Positions 31,276-41,957 of a DNA stretch of 64,000 nt are shown piece after piece. The stretch's first letter is position 1. Every line of letters begins with the position of its first letter. Source of the stretch: Sceloporus undulatus (lineage: Eukaryota; Chordata; Lepidosauria; Squamata; Phrynosomatidae); contig NC_056523.1 in the NCBI RefSeq assembly GCF_019175285.1, forward strand, positions 188,104,772 to 188,168,771, given 5' to 3'. Both the position numbers and the translations under genes were made by a program. The notes under the pieces were generated by a model that worked only from the letters and a program-made list of their open reading frames with translations, was not told the DNA's origin and made no database searches.

Positions 31276-33005
31276 TCACAAACAAAAAAGTTGAACAAAA
31301 CACCACACAAAAGCCATACAATATGGACCAAACCTCATTTTTATTGCAGGAGCTTTGTAAATGGGGGAAGAATTCCTAACTGGCATTATTGCATCTATGT
31401 TTAACATGGTAAACTGTCAGAGTGTAGCTATGGGGGAGGGATGAAGGTTGTGTCCTCCAGTAAGAAATCTGCCCCCAAAAAGAAATTTTCCTTCCATCCT
31501 GAATATCTGGCATTGCAATAATTGGGCATTTGGATATAAGGTTAAGGGTAGGTAGCATTCTCAAGGGAATGCAAACTGAAAATGTAATAGTTGTTGTGAA
31601 TCATGTTTAGTGTCTCCCTCTCTGAAATGCTAGAAATTTGGGGAATGAAGGAAAATTTCATGGGGGGAGCAGAATTCTTATTGGGAAGGCAATACCATAT
31701 CCCCCGCTACATCTATTCTCATAAACTGTCTTGAGTGCAACACAGAAGACATGATAGGTAAAGAAATACAATTTTGTTTTACTACCTGCAGTCTAAAGTG
31801 GTGTGGCTGATTCTGCTAGATGAGTAAATCGAAAGGCCAAAGAGGAGAAATTCCTAACAAAGTTTTTGCCATTAATGTTAAGCTGAGGTGAGTACTGTGC
31901 AGCTCTCCAGAGATGTGGCTGTATAACTCCTATCCATGCTCACTTTCGACTGTGCTAGCAAGAGGTGGTGGGAGTTGCAGTCTAACAACAGTAGAAGACT
32001 ACATGAGTCCCACCTTTATTCTAAGGAGATGGTGACTAAAAACATATTCACTTCAAGCCGAAGATAAAACAAGATAACAACTGAGTTGTGCAGTAATAGT
32101 TGAAAGAAGTAATTAGGTCTGAGGGGCAGGCTGTGGGTCAGTTAGAAAGGCCCTTTTGGACTGAACTGAGCCTCTGAGCTGCCAGTTTATTTTATTAATT
32201 TATACCCCATCTTTCTCTTAATAATGAGGCTCAAGGAGGCTAACTGCAACAGTTACCAATCTGTAGCAGAAAACCTGTTAATTTCCCCACAAATATGTAG
32301 TAAGGTCAACCAAATACAGGTAGTCCTATCTGTCTCAGACAAACAGAACTCCATCATGTAGTCACCATTTTTTGTGTGAACAGGGTCAGTATCCTCATTC
32401 TGCAGGGCCAGTTTCAAAATATATGAAGTCTCAGGCCAGCTCACTTTCTGATCTTGCACCCTCTTTTATAGGGGTCTGTATATTACAGCCAAATACAGTA
32501 TAACAGAAACCAAGAAGGCCCTATTCAGCACACAGACTGAGCAATGGGACAGATCCTATTGGAAACAAGATATTTGGAGGGGAAATGCAGCTATCTACTT
32601 TAACTGTATTCAGTATATTAATATTCAGTCAGACATGTGAATTTCTCCTGTTTTTTCTTTCAGATTTCAAACTGATATTTCATTTTTGGCAAATAGAGGA
32701 ATTTGGAGGAGGGTGCATTTTGAGGAGGACACACATTTGGGGAAATATTTGTATTCTTTAAAAAAAAACCTTAAATATTTCTTCCCAAATGTTGGTACTC
32801 CCTGTGCTATCTATCCCTTTAACTATTAAGTAACATGCTGGTGATTGCTGGTACTTCTGTGTCCATGGTGAACTGACTCTGGGGTAACTTTAGAGTAGCT
32901 ATTCAGAGTGCTAAACTTATTGTAGTGGGGTAAGATCCAGCATCTTGGACACCTTCTTTAGAGTTTGGATAAAAACCAGGAGCATATCCCCACCTCACTA
33001 GTCTG
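31276..33005. other. Intergenic, mostly unrecognised
   Basis: A short LINE-like start (TTATACCCCATCTTTCTC, about 32201) is the only repeat hint. No gene was seen. Confidence 0.4.
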
Positions 33006-33231
33006 CTGTCCTTTCACATTACACAATTATAGCACTATTATTCCACTTGAACTGCCATGGTTCCATCCTATGGAATCCTGGGATTTGTAGTTTAGGGATG
33101 GGTACTTAGAATCATCAGCCAGAGCACTCCAGTGCCTCTGACCAAATTACAACCCCCAGGATCCTATAGGACTGAGCCACAGGAGATAAAGGGGAACCAT
33201 AGTGCTACAATTGTGTAGTGTGAATGAGCCC
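33006..33231. mobile_element. Palindromic hAT-like MITE (CCTTTCACATTACACAATTATAG)
   Basis: CTTTCACATTACACAATTAT at the left is mirrored by ACAATTGTGTAGTGTGAATG at the right. Inner arms carry CCATGG and GGGATTTGTAG/CTACA-type blocks. Other copies are 16912-17037, 50500-51083, 54155-54364 and 63065-63325. Confidence 0.8.
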
Positions 33232-34817
33232 ATGGAAGCCCCGGTGCTTTAACTTCACTTTCTTCAGTAAATTTTGCTCTCCTGTTAGGAACTGTCAAAT
33301 GGATTAAATTCCAGAACTACTATTTTTGAACTATCAGCCTTCCAACAATAGATGCATTCCCCAGGGAAAAGTGACAAAGCTCCAATACATGATCACAGTA
33401 TTGCTACCCAATGAGCTGCAGATGTGAAGGTGTTGGCAAAATGGGTACTTACATCCCGGAAGACTGACATGGGATACCCTATGCTGGAAAACAAAACATG
33501 ACACCTGACCACAAAGGAGTTATTTCTAGAATGGAAAGTAACCTTCCTTTGTCTCTCTCACATTCACACACCTTAGTAATAGAGACAGCCAAGACAATCA
33601 GCCCAGTACTGCCTAGTGAAAGAATAAAGGATTGGGAGTTTTATGCCAACTGAGTCATGTATCATGGCTTCACGCTCTCATCTGCCCCTAGGCAGCTCTC
33701 ACGCTGTGTAAGGAGAAGACATCCTTCTTCCAGTCTGCTAATTGCAGTTTCCCTTACTGCCACTGTGTGTTAAAGTGCCTCCCACAACACATACCCCCAG
33801 CGTGGAGAGACATGTAGCCCTCCCAATATGGATTGTAGCTCCCATCATAACTCAAGGGCCATTCCTCTGTCCCTGATATACAAATAGTCAATGTTTCACT
33901 TTCCCCCTTCAAATTCCTCTCCAGGGCTTTCCTTTTCTGTGAAGGAAAGCCCAGAATGTCAAAAGAGCTTACTCTCGGGTGAACAGACAAAGCACTGTGA
34001 AGTTAGTCCTCATTCAGGACTAGCAAAGTGGAGATAAAAACAACTGCATTTATTCTCATTCATCCTACATTATTTTTATTCATGGACTGGCAACCTGGCG
34101 CTCTCCAGCTGTTTTTAGACTATGGCCCCATAATCCCCATGTTAACTGGACCATATGGGAGATGTAGCCCAAAAAGATCTGGAAGATTCCAAATATCTTT
34201 ATATATTACTCCAAGGCATCTTCAAAAGAAATTGAGGGGCACATACAAGAGTTCTAAATCATGGTCCATCTTATCATTACAATCATGAAAAGAAGGGAAG
34301 TCTGAGAGGCAAAAAACTGGACCAGGCCTCTCTAGTGAGCTTTGTACCTGACATGAGAATTGAACTAAAATCTCCATAAGTGAAGTTCAATCATGTATTA
34401 CTAAGACAATGAACATATGGCCTTCCAGATTGTTGGACTGCAGATTCCTTCACCTTTGGCTGTGTTGGCTGAGGGAGTAGTATTGGCCCACTATGTTCCC
34501 CAGGCCTGCTGTATTCCCTCCCCACCAGACTGGCTTTACTTTTTTCCCCCTTCTCCTAAATGTTTTGTTTGCCAGTGTAAAAGTGACAATATAATCTTAT
34601 GCAAAGTTGGTCAGAAATAAGTCTTATATCCAATCAGAATCAATAAGATGCAACTTTCAGTAATAAGAGGTTCATCTTTGCTCGCTTTTCATGTGACACA
34701 GGAACAGACCATGTCACAAACTGTGAAGAGAAAGCAGAATAGGTGTCTTCCATCATTACACCACAGGAGCACTTTCCCACTTTGACTGGGGTCCTCTTTT
34801 AGGCCATACTTCACTTA
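33232..34817. other. Intergenic, nothing recognised
   Basis: No gene or clear repeat was seen. Short ORFs (at most 86 codons) lack motifs. Confidence 0.4.
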
Positions 34818-35028
34818 GGTACTGCAAAATTAAAGCAGTTTGAAATCACTTTAACTGCCATGACTCCATCTTATGGAAACCTTGGATTTACAGTCTGCTG
34901 AGGCACCAGCGCTCCCCGATGGGCCAGGCTGAATACCTTGCCAAACTACAAATCCCAGGATTCCATTGGATGGAGCCATGACAGTTAAAAGTGGTGTCAA
35001 ACTGCTTTATTTCTGCCGTGTGGCAGGT
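34818..35028. mobile_element. Palindromic MITE (AAAGCAGTTTGAAATC)
   Basis: AAAGCAGTTTGAAATCACTT at the left is mirrored by AAGTGGTGTCAAACTGCTTT at the right. Both arms share CATGACTCCATC/GGATGGAGCCATGAC. It is related to 18415-18618. Confidence 0.8.
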
Positions 35029-36206
35029 CTCTCAGTTGTCTGCCCAACTTTAGCATTATCCACTCAGTAATGCCATGGCATAGTGGGTCTGGGGAGAGGA
35101 AAGAATGGACTACCTCAAAACAGAAATGCTGGGAATGGAACCTTTTGTCAAAAGCGTGGCTTGAACTTTAAGGTGATAGACAAGAAGGCTGACCTAGTAG
35201 TAGCAAGGCTGACAATTTTTCCAAGCCCTTGGGCATTAGGCCAAACCTAATTTAAGAGCTACACCCCATTGTAGCAAACAATCACTGCCCTCAGAACAAA
35301 CTATGCTGTTTCTCCACACCAGGGAATGGGTGTATGAATTAGGCACACATGCCTCAACTCCCCCTTTGTTAGCCTAGGAGCCAAAACACAAGGAAGATGA
35401 CGCACCACAGCCAGTGTGGAAGTGGTGAAAACCAGTTAGCTGTCACACAGTGCACTTGACCTTCCATCCACACATCACCTCTTCTCCCCCACAGTGGCCA
35501 TTATTACCTGAGAGCTAAAGCTGGACTAGCAGAATATGGAGGGCAGCAAACCTGGGCTATGTTTGCCTGGAAAAGAGCAGTACACTTTTGTTCAGATAAC
35601 TGACATTTGGTCAAAAAAGACTGGAAGCGTACACTCCAACTTCCAGAAGTCTTATGGTTAAAGGCCAGAAAGGCCAGAAATTATGGGAATTGTAAACCAA
35701 CATGTGGGCAGCCACATGCTCCTCACTACTATTGTACTACAAGAACTTTTAAAACACGGGTGAAGACTTGGCCCCTCCTGATGTCTTTCTAACAGCCCAT
35801 ACAAGATGGCTAATAGTAAAGGATTATGGGACAAGTAGTCCAAAATATCTAGGGGGCAAATGTTCTCCAACCTGAAAAACCTGCACACCTGCAACCACTA
35901 CGAAAGAGTGCATGGTCTCTCACACATAGGCTACAACATCTCTTTCTTTATTACCTGTAACAATATGAAGAGAGCTATTACTTAAAATTATATGCTACTG
36001 TTTTTATTGGACATAAGCATTTTAACCTGACTCTCTAGCATGATCCTAAAACAGCAGATTCATACTGGAGGATTTATAAATGAATTTTCAATATAATTTG
36101 CCTCCCTATTTGAATATCGCTGCCTTTCTGCAACTCCTGACATGAAATAATGTTTTTATAAAAAAAGAAACAACAAGCATACAGGATATATTACCTCCTC
36201 TTTCTT
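35029..36206. other. Intergenic, nothing recognised
   Basis: It lies downstream of SLC10A3. No gene or repeat was recognised. Confidence 0.4.
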
Positions 36207-36605
36207 TTTATTCACACCCTGTATTCCCAGTAAACATGAAAGAAGGAATGGGATGATCCCACCCCCATCCTCTTCCTCCCAGTTTATTCAATTCTACCTC
36301 AACTCCAGAGGCACCTCTTGCTGTGTAGAAAAACAAGTATGATTTTTCTTCTTTTTTTAAAAAAAGGAAGGCCAGACAATGTGGATTCCCAAAACACAGC
36401 AGCCTTCAGAACATATTTCACCTCAAAGGGCTCCTTTGGTATTGGACCTGCCCCAGAAGAGGCTGAAAGCAGAGGTCTTGATATTCACACCGTCCCTCGA
36501 GAAGAGCGAGACCTAGGCCCTGATCCTAAGGCCTTTGGTATCTGCCTCACAGCCATGCCTGAAGCTCAATCTCTTTGGTATCTGCCTGTACTTATCCAGG
36601 AGCTC
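36207..36605 (-). terminator. SLC10A3: SLC10A3 3' UTR with two poly(A) signals
   Basis: On the minus strand AATAAA occurs at 36293-36298 and again at 36207-36212, about 310 and 395 nt past the stop. Either could be the main 3' end. Confidence 0.6.
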
Positions 36606-37919
36606 TCAGGAGACGGCTGAGCAGAGTTTACTGTACGCCAAGTTCCCCAAAACCAGCAGCAACATCTCCGAAGTGCTACTCAGGGCCACAATGAAAGGAG
36701 CTTGTGAGGCAAAGTCAGCCTGGGCCCGCTGGAAAGAGAGTTGCAGCACAGCCAAGGCCAGCAGGCTGTTTTGCACCCCGACCTCGATACTGACCGTCCG
36801 ACGCTGTGGCCCGGGCAGCCGCAAACACCAGGCCAGGAGGTATCCCAGCAGCAGGCCAAAGACGGGCACGGTGACTCCTGCCAATACAATCGGGGGCTGC
36901 ACGTTGGCCAGGATGAAAGCTCCCATATGGTAAGCCATAAAGAGCCCCCCAATTATGAGTGTGAAGCTGAAAGGCTTGATGAGGAGCAGGAGCAGGCGGG
37001 AGAGGCGAGGCAGCTTACACTTGACCAGCATCCCAGAGGAAATGGGCACCGCAATGAAGAGGAGGGTGATGAGGATCTTGAGGAAGGGTATGTGGAGGGT
37101 CTCGTGGGCGCCGAGCAACCAGCCATAGAACGTTGAGGAGAGTGGCATGAGCCCTGTGGCTGCCACGGTGGAAAGAAGGGTCATGGAGATGGCCACAGTG
37201 ACATCCCCACCCAGCAGAAGGCTGTACAGGTAGCCGCCGCCTCCGCCAGGTGAGGAGCAGGAAATGACCAGTCCCAAGGCCAGCGGCTTCGGCAAAGAGA
37301 AGGCCACAGACATGAGGTAGCCATACAGGGGCATGACCACAAATTGGCCCAATATACCCAGCATGACTGGATGGGGCTGCCGTACAAGAGTTCGCAGAGC
37401 CTCTGTTTCCACCTTGCAGCCAAATGCACATTTGTTGAGGAAGATCAAAGGCAGGAGGGCATAGAGGATTGGATTCTCTGAGAAATGGCCCAGTCCTGAC
37501 CGGACAGCTGGCTCTGGATCACTAGCATGGACCCGGATCCGGAAATCTGCACGTTCCTCAAGTAGGCGGTGGCTCTGATCCAACAGACGTAGCTGCAGTG
37601 GGGCCAGACCGACCAGGCCAGACTGAAACCCAACGATAAAACCCCCTCCCCAAGACGTGCTGACATTCTCAACGACAACCACTGTTGGTTCTAAGGAGTC
37701 TACAGTGAGCCATGATTCAGGTCCCTGATAGCGGGAAGATACCAGGAAGATGCCCTGGCTGTGCTCTGGGAAGCTGAATTCCGAAACGGTCCCATCTCCT
37801 ATGCTAAGGTAAGGGCTGTCAAGAGCCTCTCCCTGGGCCCAGCCAACCACCAGCAGATGGATGAGCTGGAAAAAGAAAAGACTTTGTCCAGACATGGTGC
37901 AAATGTTTGGCCAAGTCAT
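36606..37919 (-). CDS. SLC10A3: SLC10A3 (P3 protein), orphan member of the SLC10 bile-acid symporter family
   Basis: SLC10A3 is a predicted multi-pass membrane protein of the sodium/bile-acid symporter superfamily; its substrate is unknown. One coding exon gives 437 aa from the first ATG. The second Met (residue 9, ATG at 37893-37895) has a better Kozak context (CACCATG) and starts directly at a signal-peptide-like SLFFFQLIHLLVVGWAQG, so a 429-aa product is more likely. Residues about 37-135 form an extracellular-type domain with YLSIGDGTVSEFSFPE and an NVS sequon at Asn85. The transporter core (about 145-430) has HFSENPILY, FLNKCAFGCKVE, the CSSPGGGGGY motif (221-230), GDVTVAISMTLLSTVAATG and RRTVSIEVGVQNSLLALA. 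A stop lies in frame upstream. Similarity to recalled human P3 runs end to end. Confidence 0.96.
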   Translation of the reverse strand: MTWPNICTMSGQSLFFFQLIHLLVVGWAQGEALDSPYLSIGDGTVSEFSFPEHSQGIFLVSSRYQGPESWLTVDSLEPTVVVVENVSTSWGGGFIVGFQSGLVGLAPLQLRLLDQSHRLLEERADFRIRVHASDPEPAVRSGLGHFSENPILYALLPLIFLNKCAFGCKVETEALRTLVRQPHPVMLGILGQFVVMPLYGYLMSVAFSLPKPLALGLVISCSSPGGGGGYLYSLLLGGDVTVAISMTLLSTVAATGLMPLSSTFYGWLLGAHETLHIPFLKILITLLFIAVPISSGMLVKCKLPRLSRLLLLLIKPFSFTLIIGGLFMAYHMGAFILANVQPPIVLAGVTVPVFGLLLGYLLAWCLRLPGPQRRTVSIEVGVQNSLLALAVLQLSFQRAQADFASQAPFIVALSSTSEMLLLVLGNLAYSKLCSAVS

Positions 37920-38049
37920 GGCAAGGACTCATTCCAGACAGAGCTTGCTTTCCTTCCTTGGCATGCATGGAACATAGATCCTCCGCTCACAGGCCACACT
38001 CCTTTCAAACTCAGATCCATTGGCAACCCTTGCTGAGACCACAGCGATG
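37920..38049 (-). other. SLC10A3: SLC10A3 5' UTR in coding exon, probable acceptor at 38050
   Basis: On the minus strand a TGCTTCTGCAG acceptor ends at 38050, preceded by a CT-rich tract (the GA repeat at 38081-38122). This would join to a non-coding first exon near 41048. Inferred from splice signals only. Confidence 0.55.
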
Positions 38050-38077
38050 CTGCAGAAGCATTTTACCTAATCAGGAT

Positions 38078-38080
<3 letters not shown>

Positions 38081-38122
<42 letters not shown>
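38081..38122. repeat. (GA)n microsatellite upstream of SLC10A3 acceptor
   Basis: About 21 GA units. On the gene strand it is a CT tract about 30 nt before the proposed acceptor. Confidence 0.95.
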
Positions 38123-38125
<3 letters not shown>

Positions 38126-38155
38126 CATTCAGATACAAATAAGCTAAGTATATTT

Positions 38156-38288
38156 GCCTTTTGCTGTGATGTACCTCCGAGTCATTTCCAAATTATAGCA
38201 ACTGTAAGGTGAACCTATTATGGGGTTTCTTGGCAAGGGTTATTCAGAGGAAGTTTGCTGTTGCCTTCTTCTGAGTCTGAGAAATGAA
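38156..38288 (-). mobile_element. CORE-SINE 3' part
   Basis: AACCTATTATGGGGTTTCTTGGCAAGG and the CORE end match other copies. The head is missing. It lies in SLC10A3 intron 1. Confidence 0.7.
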
Positions 38289-39065
38289 CTATTACTTCCA
38301 TCATGCTTCAACACTGCCCAGGCTAGCTAAGGCTGCTGGGAGTTAGAGTTCAAGAACATACGGAGGGCCACGTGTATTAAATTTCAGCCATAATTTCACC
38401 AGGCTTGCCCCATGGGGGTTGGACCGACAAACCAGAACAGTGAGAGACAGAAGGTACTCCAGAGTGTGGCAGTCGTCACAGTTTGTGCAGCCCTGTGTAC
38501 CACAACAACATCCAACCTAGGCCAGCCTAAGTACATAGGCAAACTAGGGCATCACCTAGCATGTCCAAATTTCAGGAACATCAGCCTCAACTAAACAAAT
38601 AACTTCAAGAAAGGAATTTGTGTGCGTATGTAAGTGAGAGATGCTGCTTTCAGTCTCGGACATGGCGTTGTACAAGAGTGAGCAACAGCTTTAGCTTTCT
38701 ACATGATACAGAGTAATTGATCTTCTCTTGTTGCCCCCAGGCAAAAAACTGGTTGTAAAGGTTAACAAACAGGCAGATGTTTAAAAATGATAGCAGACTA
38801 GGCTCTCTATCAGCTCTTGACCATTGGTTGTGCAACCTTATCTCCACTTGAAAGTAAGTCTCACCCAGGTCTATGGGACAGATAGTTGGGTTATGACTTC
38901 CTGAGCAGTGGCTGTACTCATTTGAGATGCTGGGAGCTGCAGCAACATTTGGACAGCCCCACGTTCTCCTAAACAGGATGGCAGACTGGTGTGATGCTAA
39001 ATAATTAAAAAGAAGTTAACACTCAAAGTTACCTATGGCAGATATGAACCCTCATCTTGTCTGTA

Positions 39066-39296
39066 CAGTTGGCCCTCTGTCTCCATAGATTTTTTTTATC
39101 CACGGATTCAAGCATCCACGGCTTGAAAATATTTTTAAAATATATAAATACCAATAAGCAAACCTTAATTTTGCCATTTTATATATGGGACACCATTTCA
39201 CTGCTCCACTGTATTTAACGGGACTTGAGCATTCACTAATTTTGGTGTCCGCTGGGCATCCTGGAACCAAACCCCAGCGGACACCAAGGGCTAACA
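39066..39296. mobile_element. TA-flanked MITE (CAGTTGGCCCTCTGT), copy 2
   Basis: It shares ATTTTATATATGGGACACC and GGATTCAAGCATCCACGGC with copy 1. The left TA is at 39064-39065; the right end is degraded. It lies in SLC10A3 intron 1. Confidence 0.8.
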
Positions 39297-40050
39297 TGAA
39301 AATCTTAAACAGATGTCCCTGCAGTTTAAAAGCCATCATTACAGCTTCTACAACACGCAGGCCTTTTCACTTTAGGATTATGTTAAATTTTAGGAGACTC
39401 ATCAGCCAACTCCATTGGTAACCAATAACCTTACTTTCTATACGTGTTTCTTTCGCCTGCCTACAAACCTCACTCACTTTCTCATCCTTTCTCTTTTTCC
39501 AATGCTCCTCTTTTCAACTCTTCAACAAATACATATTTGGTGGAAAACGTGATATTGTTATCGCTTGCAAGCAGGAGTCAATGCAAGCAATAAAGGTAGG
39601 TTTTTCCTCCACCAAATATATTCCTCTCTGCTGAGGATTATTCCCACAGCAATCTCAGGGAGGAAAGGAAAACGCCGAGGTTGGAGCTAGCCCTGAACCA
39701 GGCATCGTGCCAGATGGACAAGTCCCTTTGGGGGGTCTGAATAATAAAGAAAGGGAGAAAGATACAGTAGCTGGACTGCAGAATTCAGCACAGGGAAGTT
39801 CTCCTCCTTTCTCTCCTTCTTTCTCTTCCTCCTCCTCAGTTCAGCTGAGTCACTTCTCTCTTAAAGCCATAAACACCTGTTGGGAAAGAAGCTGCCGGCC
39901 GCAGAAGTTCCTCTTCTCTCTTCTGTAGGTTTATTTGCAACCTTTCTTCTCCAGTCTTCCCACTTGCAATGTCTCCCCTTGGCATCCATACTCTCCAATT
40001 GTCCTTTTAGTAGCAATAGAGAAGGGATACCCTTCCATCCATCTGTCACA
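39297..40050. other. SLC10A3 intron 1, nothing recognised
   Basis: A pyrimidine-rich segment (about 39800-39960) stands out, without a recognised element. Confidence 0.35.
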
Positions 40051-40155
40051 ACCGTATATACTGAACTAGAAGTCAACCTCCTGTATAAGTCAAGGGCAGG
40101 TCTGGGGCCCAAATTATGGATTTTGATATGACCCATGGATAAGTCGAGGGTCAAG
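40051..40155. mobile_element. Short MITE (CCGTATATACTG…AAGTCGAGGG)
   Basis: It contains ACCGTATATACTGAACTAG, GTATAAGTCAAGGG and GATAAGTCGAGGGTCAAG, typical of a TATAAGTCGA-type vertebrate MITE. The right terminus is lost. Confidence 0.5.
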
Positions 40156-40280
40156 CCTAGGGGCATGTCAGAAAGGATCTAAAGGTCTTAATTGTCTATT
40201 TCTCTTCTAATCCCATAGTTTTGGGTTGGACTGTTTGTTCTTTTATGCATAAATAATAACACTTAAAAAATACAAACAAA

Positions 40281-40977
40281 CCCATAACCTGCACACACTA
40301 AAGTGGCCAGAAGTTGAGATATGACTTGAAGGCACACAACAACAACAACAACAATCCCACAGCCTGCCCCCACTGGGGGAACCTTAGCCAAGTCACACTC
40401 TCTCAGCCCCAGAGGATGGCAATGGCAACCCCCCTCTGAAGAAATGTGCCAAAAAAACAACCTAATAGGGTTGCTTTAGGGTGTGCTTTGGGGCACACAT
40501 TATCAACAGCAACCCCATAACCTACAGCCATTGGGGGAACCTTGGCCAAGTCACACTCTCTCAGCCTCAGGTGGCAGCAATGGCAGCCTCAAAGGATGGC
40601 CATGGCACTCCCTCCCCCTTGAAGAAAGCCTCCTGATCGGGTCGCCTTAGGGTGTGCCTTAGGCACACAACAATAATAATAACAACAACATAACCTACAC
40701 CCAATGGGGGAACCTTAGGCAAGTCACACTCTCTCAGCTTCAGAGGATGGCAATAACAACCCTCCTCTGATGAAACTTGCCAAGAAACCCCCTGTTAGGG
40801 TTGCCTTAAAGTGGCCATAAGTCAGAAATCAACTTGAAGGCACACAACCCCATAACCTGCACCCATTGGGGATCTTGGGCATGTCACATTCTCTCAGCCT
40901 CAGAGGGTGGCCATGGCAAACCCCCTTCTGAAGAAACTTGCCAAGAAAACCCCATGACAGAGTCACCTTCAGGTGGC
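40281..40977 (+). repeat. Tandem array of CORE-SINE units
   Basis: Four head-to-tail units share TCACACTCTCTCAGC starting at about 40393, 40551, 40724 and 40884, a period of 158-173 bp, after a leading tail remnant. Each unit has CORE plus tail but no tRNA-like head. Each junction reads CACACAA…CCCATAACCTRCACCCA. The array ends about 70 bp from the proposed SLC10A3 first-exon donor. Confidence 0.88.
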
Positions 40978-41047
40978 AAGCCAGGCTTTCCTGGGGAGCC
41001 CTGATGCTCCCCAAACCCAGAGAGGTGCCTTCCCCCAGTTATCTCAC

Positions 41048-41150
41048 CTGCTGCCCCCGAAGCCAACCGCTCCACTGGGACACCTTTCCCTCTTCCCTTC
41101 CTTTCCTACAGCGCCTGGCCCCGCCCACCCGATGTGGCGCGTCACAATCG
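41048..41150 (-). other. SLC10A3: Proposed SLC10A3 non-coding exon 1
   Basis: On the minus strand CpG-rich DNA runs into GGGCAGCAG followed by the strong donor GTGAGA at 41047. The transcription start was not mapped, so the outer end is approximate. No other gene nearby needs this promoter. Confidence 0.5.
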
Positions 41151-41230
41151 AAGGCCACGCCCACCTCAGAACGCGAACCCGGGGAGGAGCCACCCGCCGC
41201 CCCAGGGCATGCTGGGAGTTGTAGTTTTTT
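41100..41230 (-). promoter_or_regulatory. SLC10A3: SLC10A3 promoter with ZNF143-type site and GC box
   Basis: On the minus strand ACTACAACTCCCAGCATGC (41207-41225) matches the ZNF143/SBS consensus. A GC box GGGCGGGGCC lies at 41118-41127 and a CRE-like TGACGCGC at about 41137-41144. The region is rich in CpG. Assignment to SLC10A3 is by position. Confidence 0.65.
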
Positions 41231-41252
41231 CTCACCTCCCTAAAATCTTTAT

Positions 41253-41420
41253 TATTCCCTGCCTCTAAGTCATTTTTTTTTTAACTTATGGCAACCCTAA
41301 GGCAAACCTATCATGGGGTTTTCATGCCAAGATTTGTTCAGAGGAGGTTAGCCATTGCCTTCCCCTGAGGAGGCTGAGAGAGTGTGACTTATTGCCCAAG
41401 GTGACCCAGTGGGTTAATAT
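41253..41420 (-). mobile_element. CORE-SINE, head truncated
   Basis: ACTTATGGCAACCCTAAGGC, CTATCATGGGGTTTTC and GAGAGAGTGTGACTTATTGCC match the family. It joins abruptly to the next transposon at about 41425. Confidence 0.8.
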
Positions 41421-41424
41421 ATGG

Positions 41425-41957
41425 CCCTACATTTCCAGCCTTCCGTCGAGAAGGCATTGCAAAATGTCCTCCGTTTTGAGCAGGACTAAGAAGCACGACT
41501 TTATATTTCTATGAAGTGTTTCTAGCTTTTATTTGGTCGTGTCCTACATTTTTCTTGGATGCCCTCCATTTTGAGCATAAACAAGAAGCACGAATTTAAG
41601 TGTTCATAGCTTTTATTTGGTCATGTCCTACATTATCTTGAATGCCTTCCTTTTTGAGCTTAACCAAGAAGCATGAATTTAATAGTGTCCATAGCTTTTA
41701 TTAAGTCATGTCCTACATTTTTCTTGGATGCCCTTCATTTTGAGCATAACCAAGAAGCACAAATTTAAGTGTCCACAGATTTTATTCAATCATATCCTAC
41801 ATTTTCTTGGATGTCCTCCTTTTCAAGCACGGCCAAGCAGCATGTATTTCCATTAGTGTTTCAGCATTTTAGTCGGGCATGCCCTACGATTTTCTTGGAC
41901 GTCCTACATTTTGTGGTGCCTTCTCCTCCTTTGCAGTTAGGACATCTGGTCACCCTG
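41425..41957. mobile_element. hAT-type element with internal 84-bp minisatellite
   Basis: The right terminus GGACATCTGGTCACCCTG ends at 41957 and matches the element at 62480-63051. Inside are about five units beginning TCCTACATTTTYCTTGGATG at about 41541, 41625, 41710, 41794 and 41881. Each carries CCAAGAAGCACGAATTTAAG and a TTTTATTTGGTCATG end. The left terminus is missing. Confidence 0.8.

Noticed and set aside
36741-37431. Several ORFs overlapping SLC10A3 in other frames
   Set aside because: They are shadows of the SLC10A3 coding exon.
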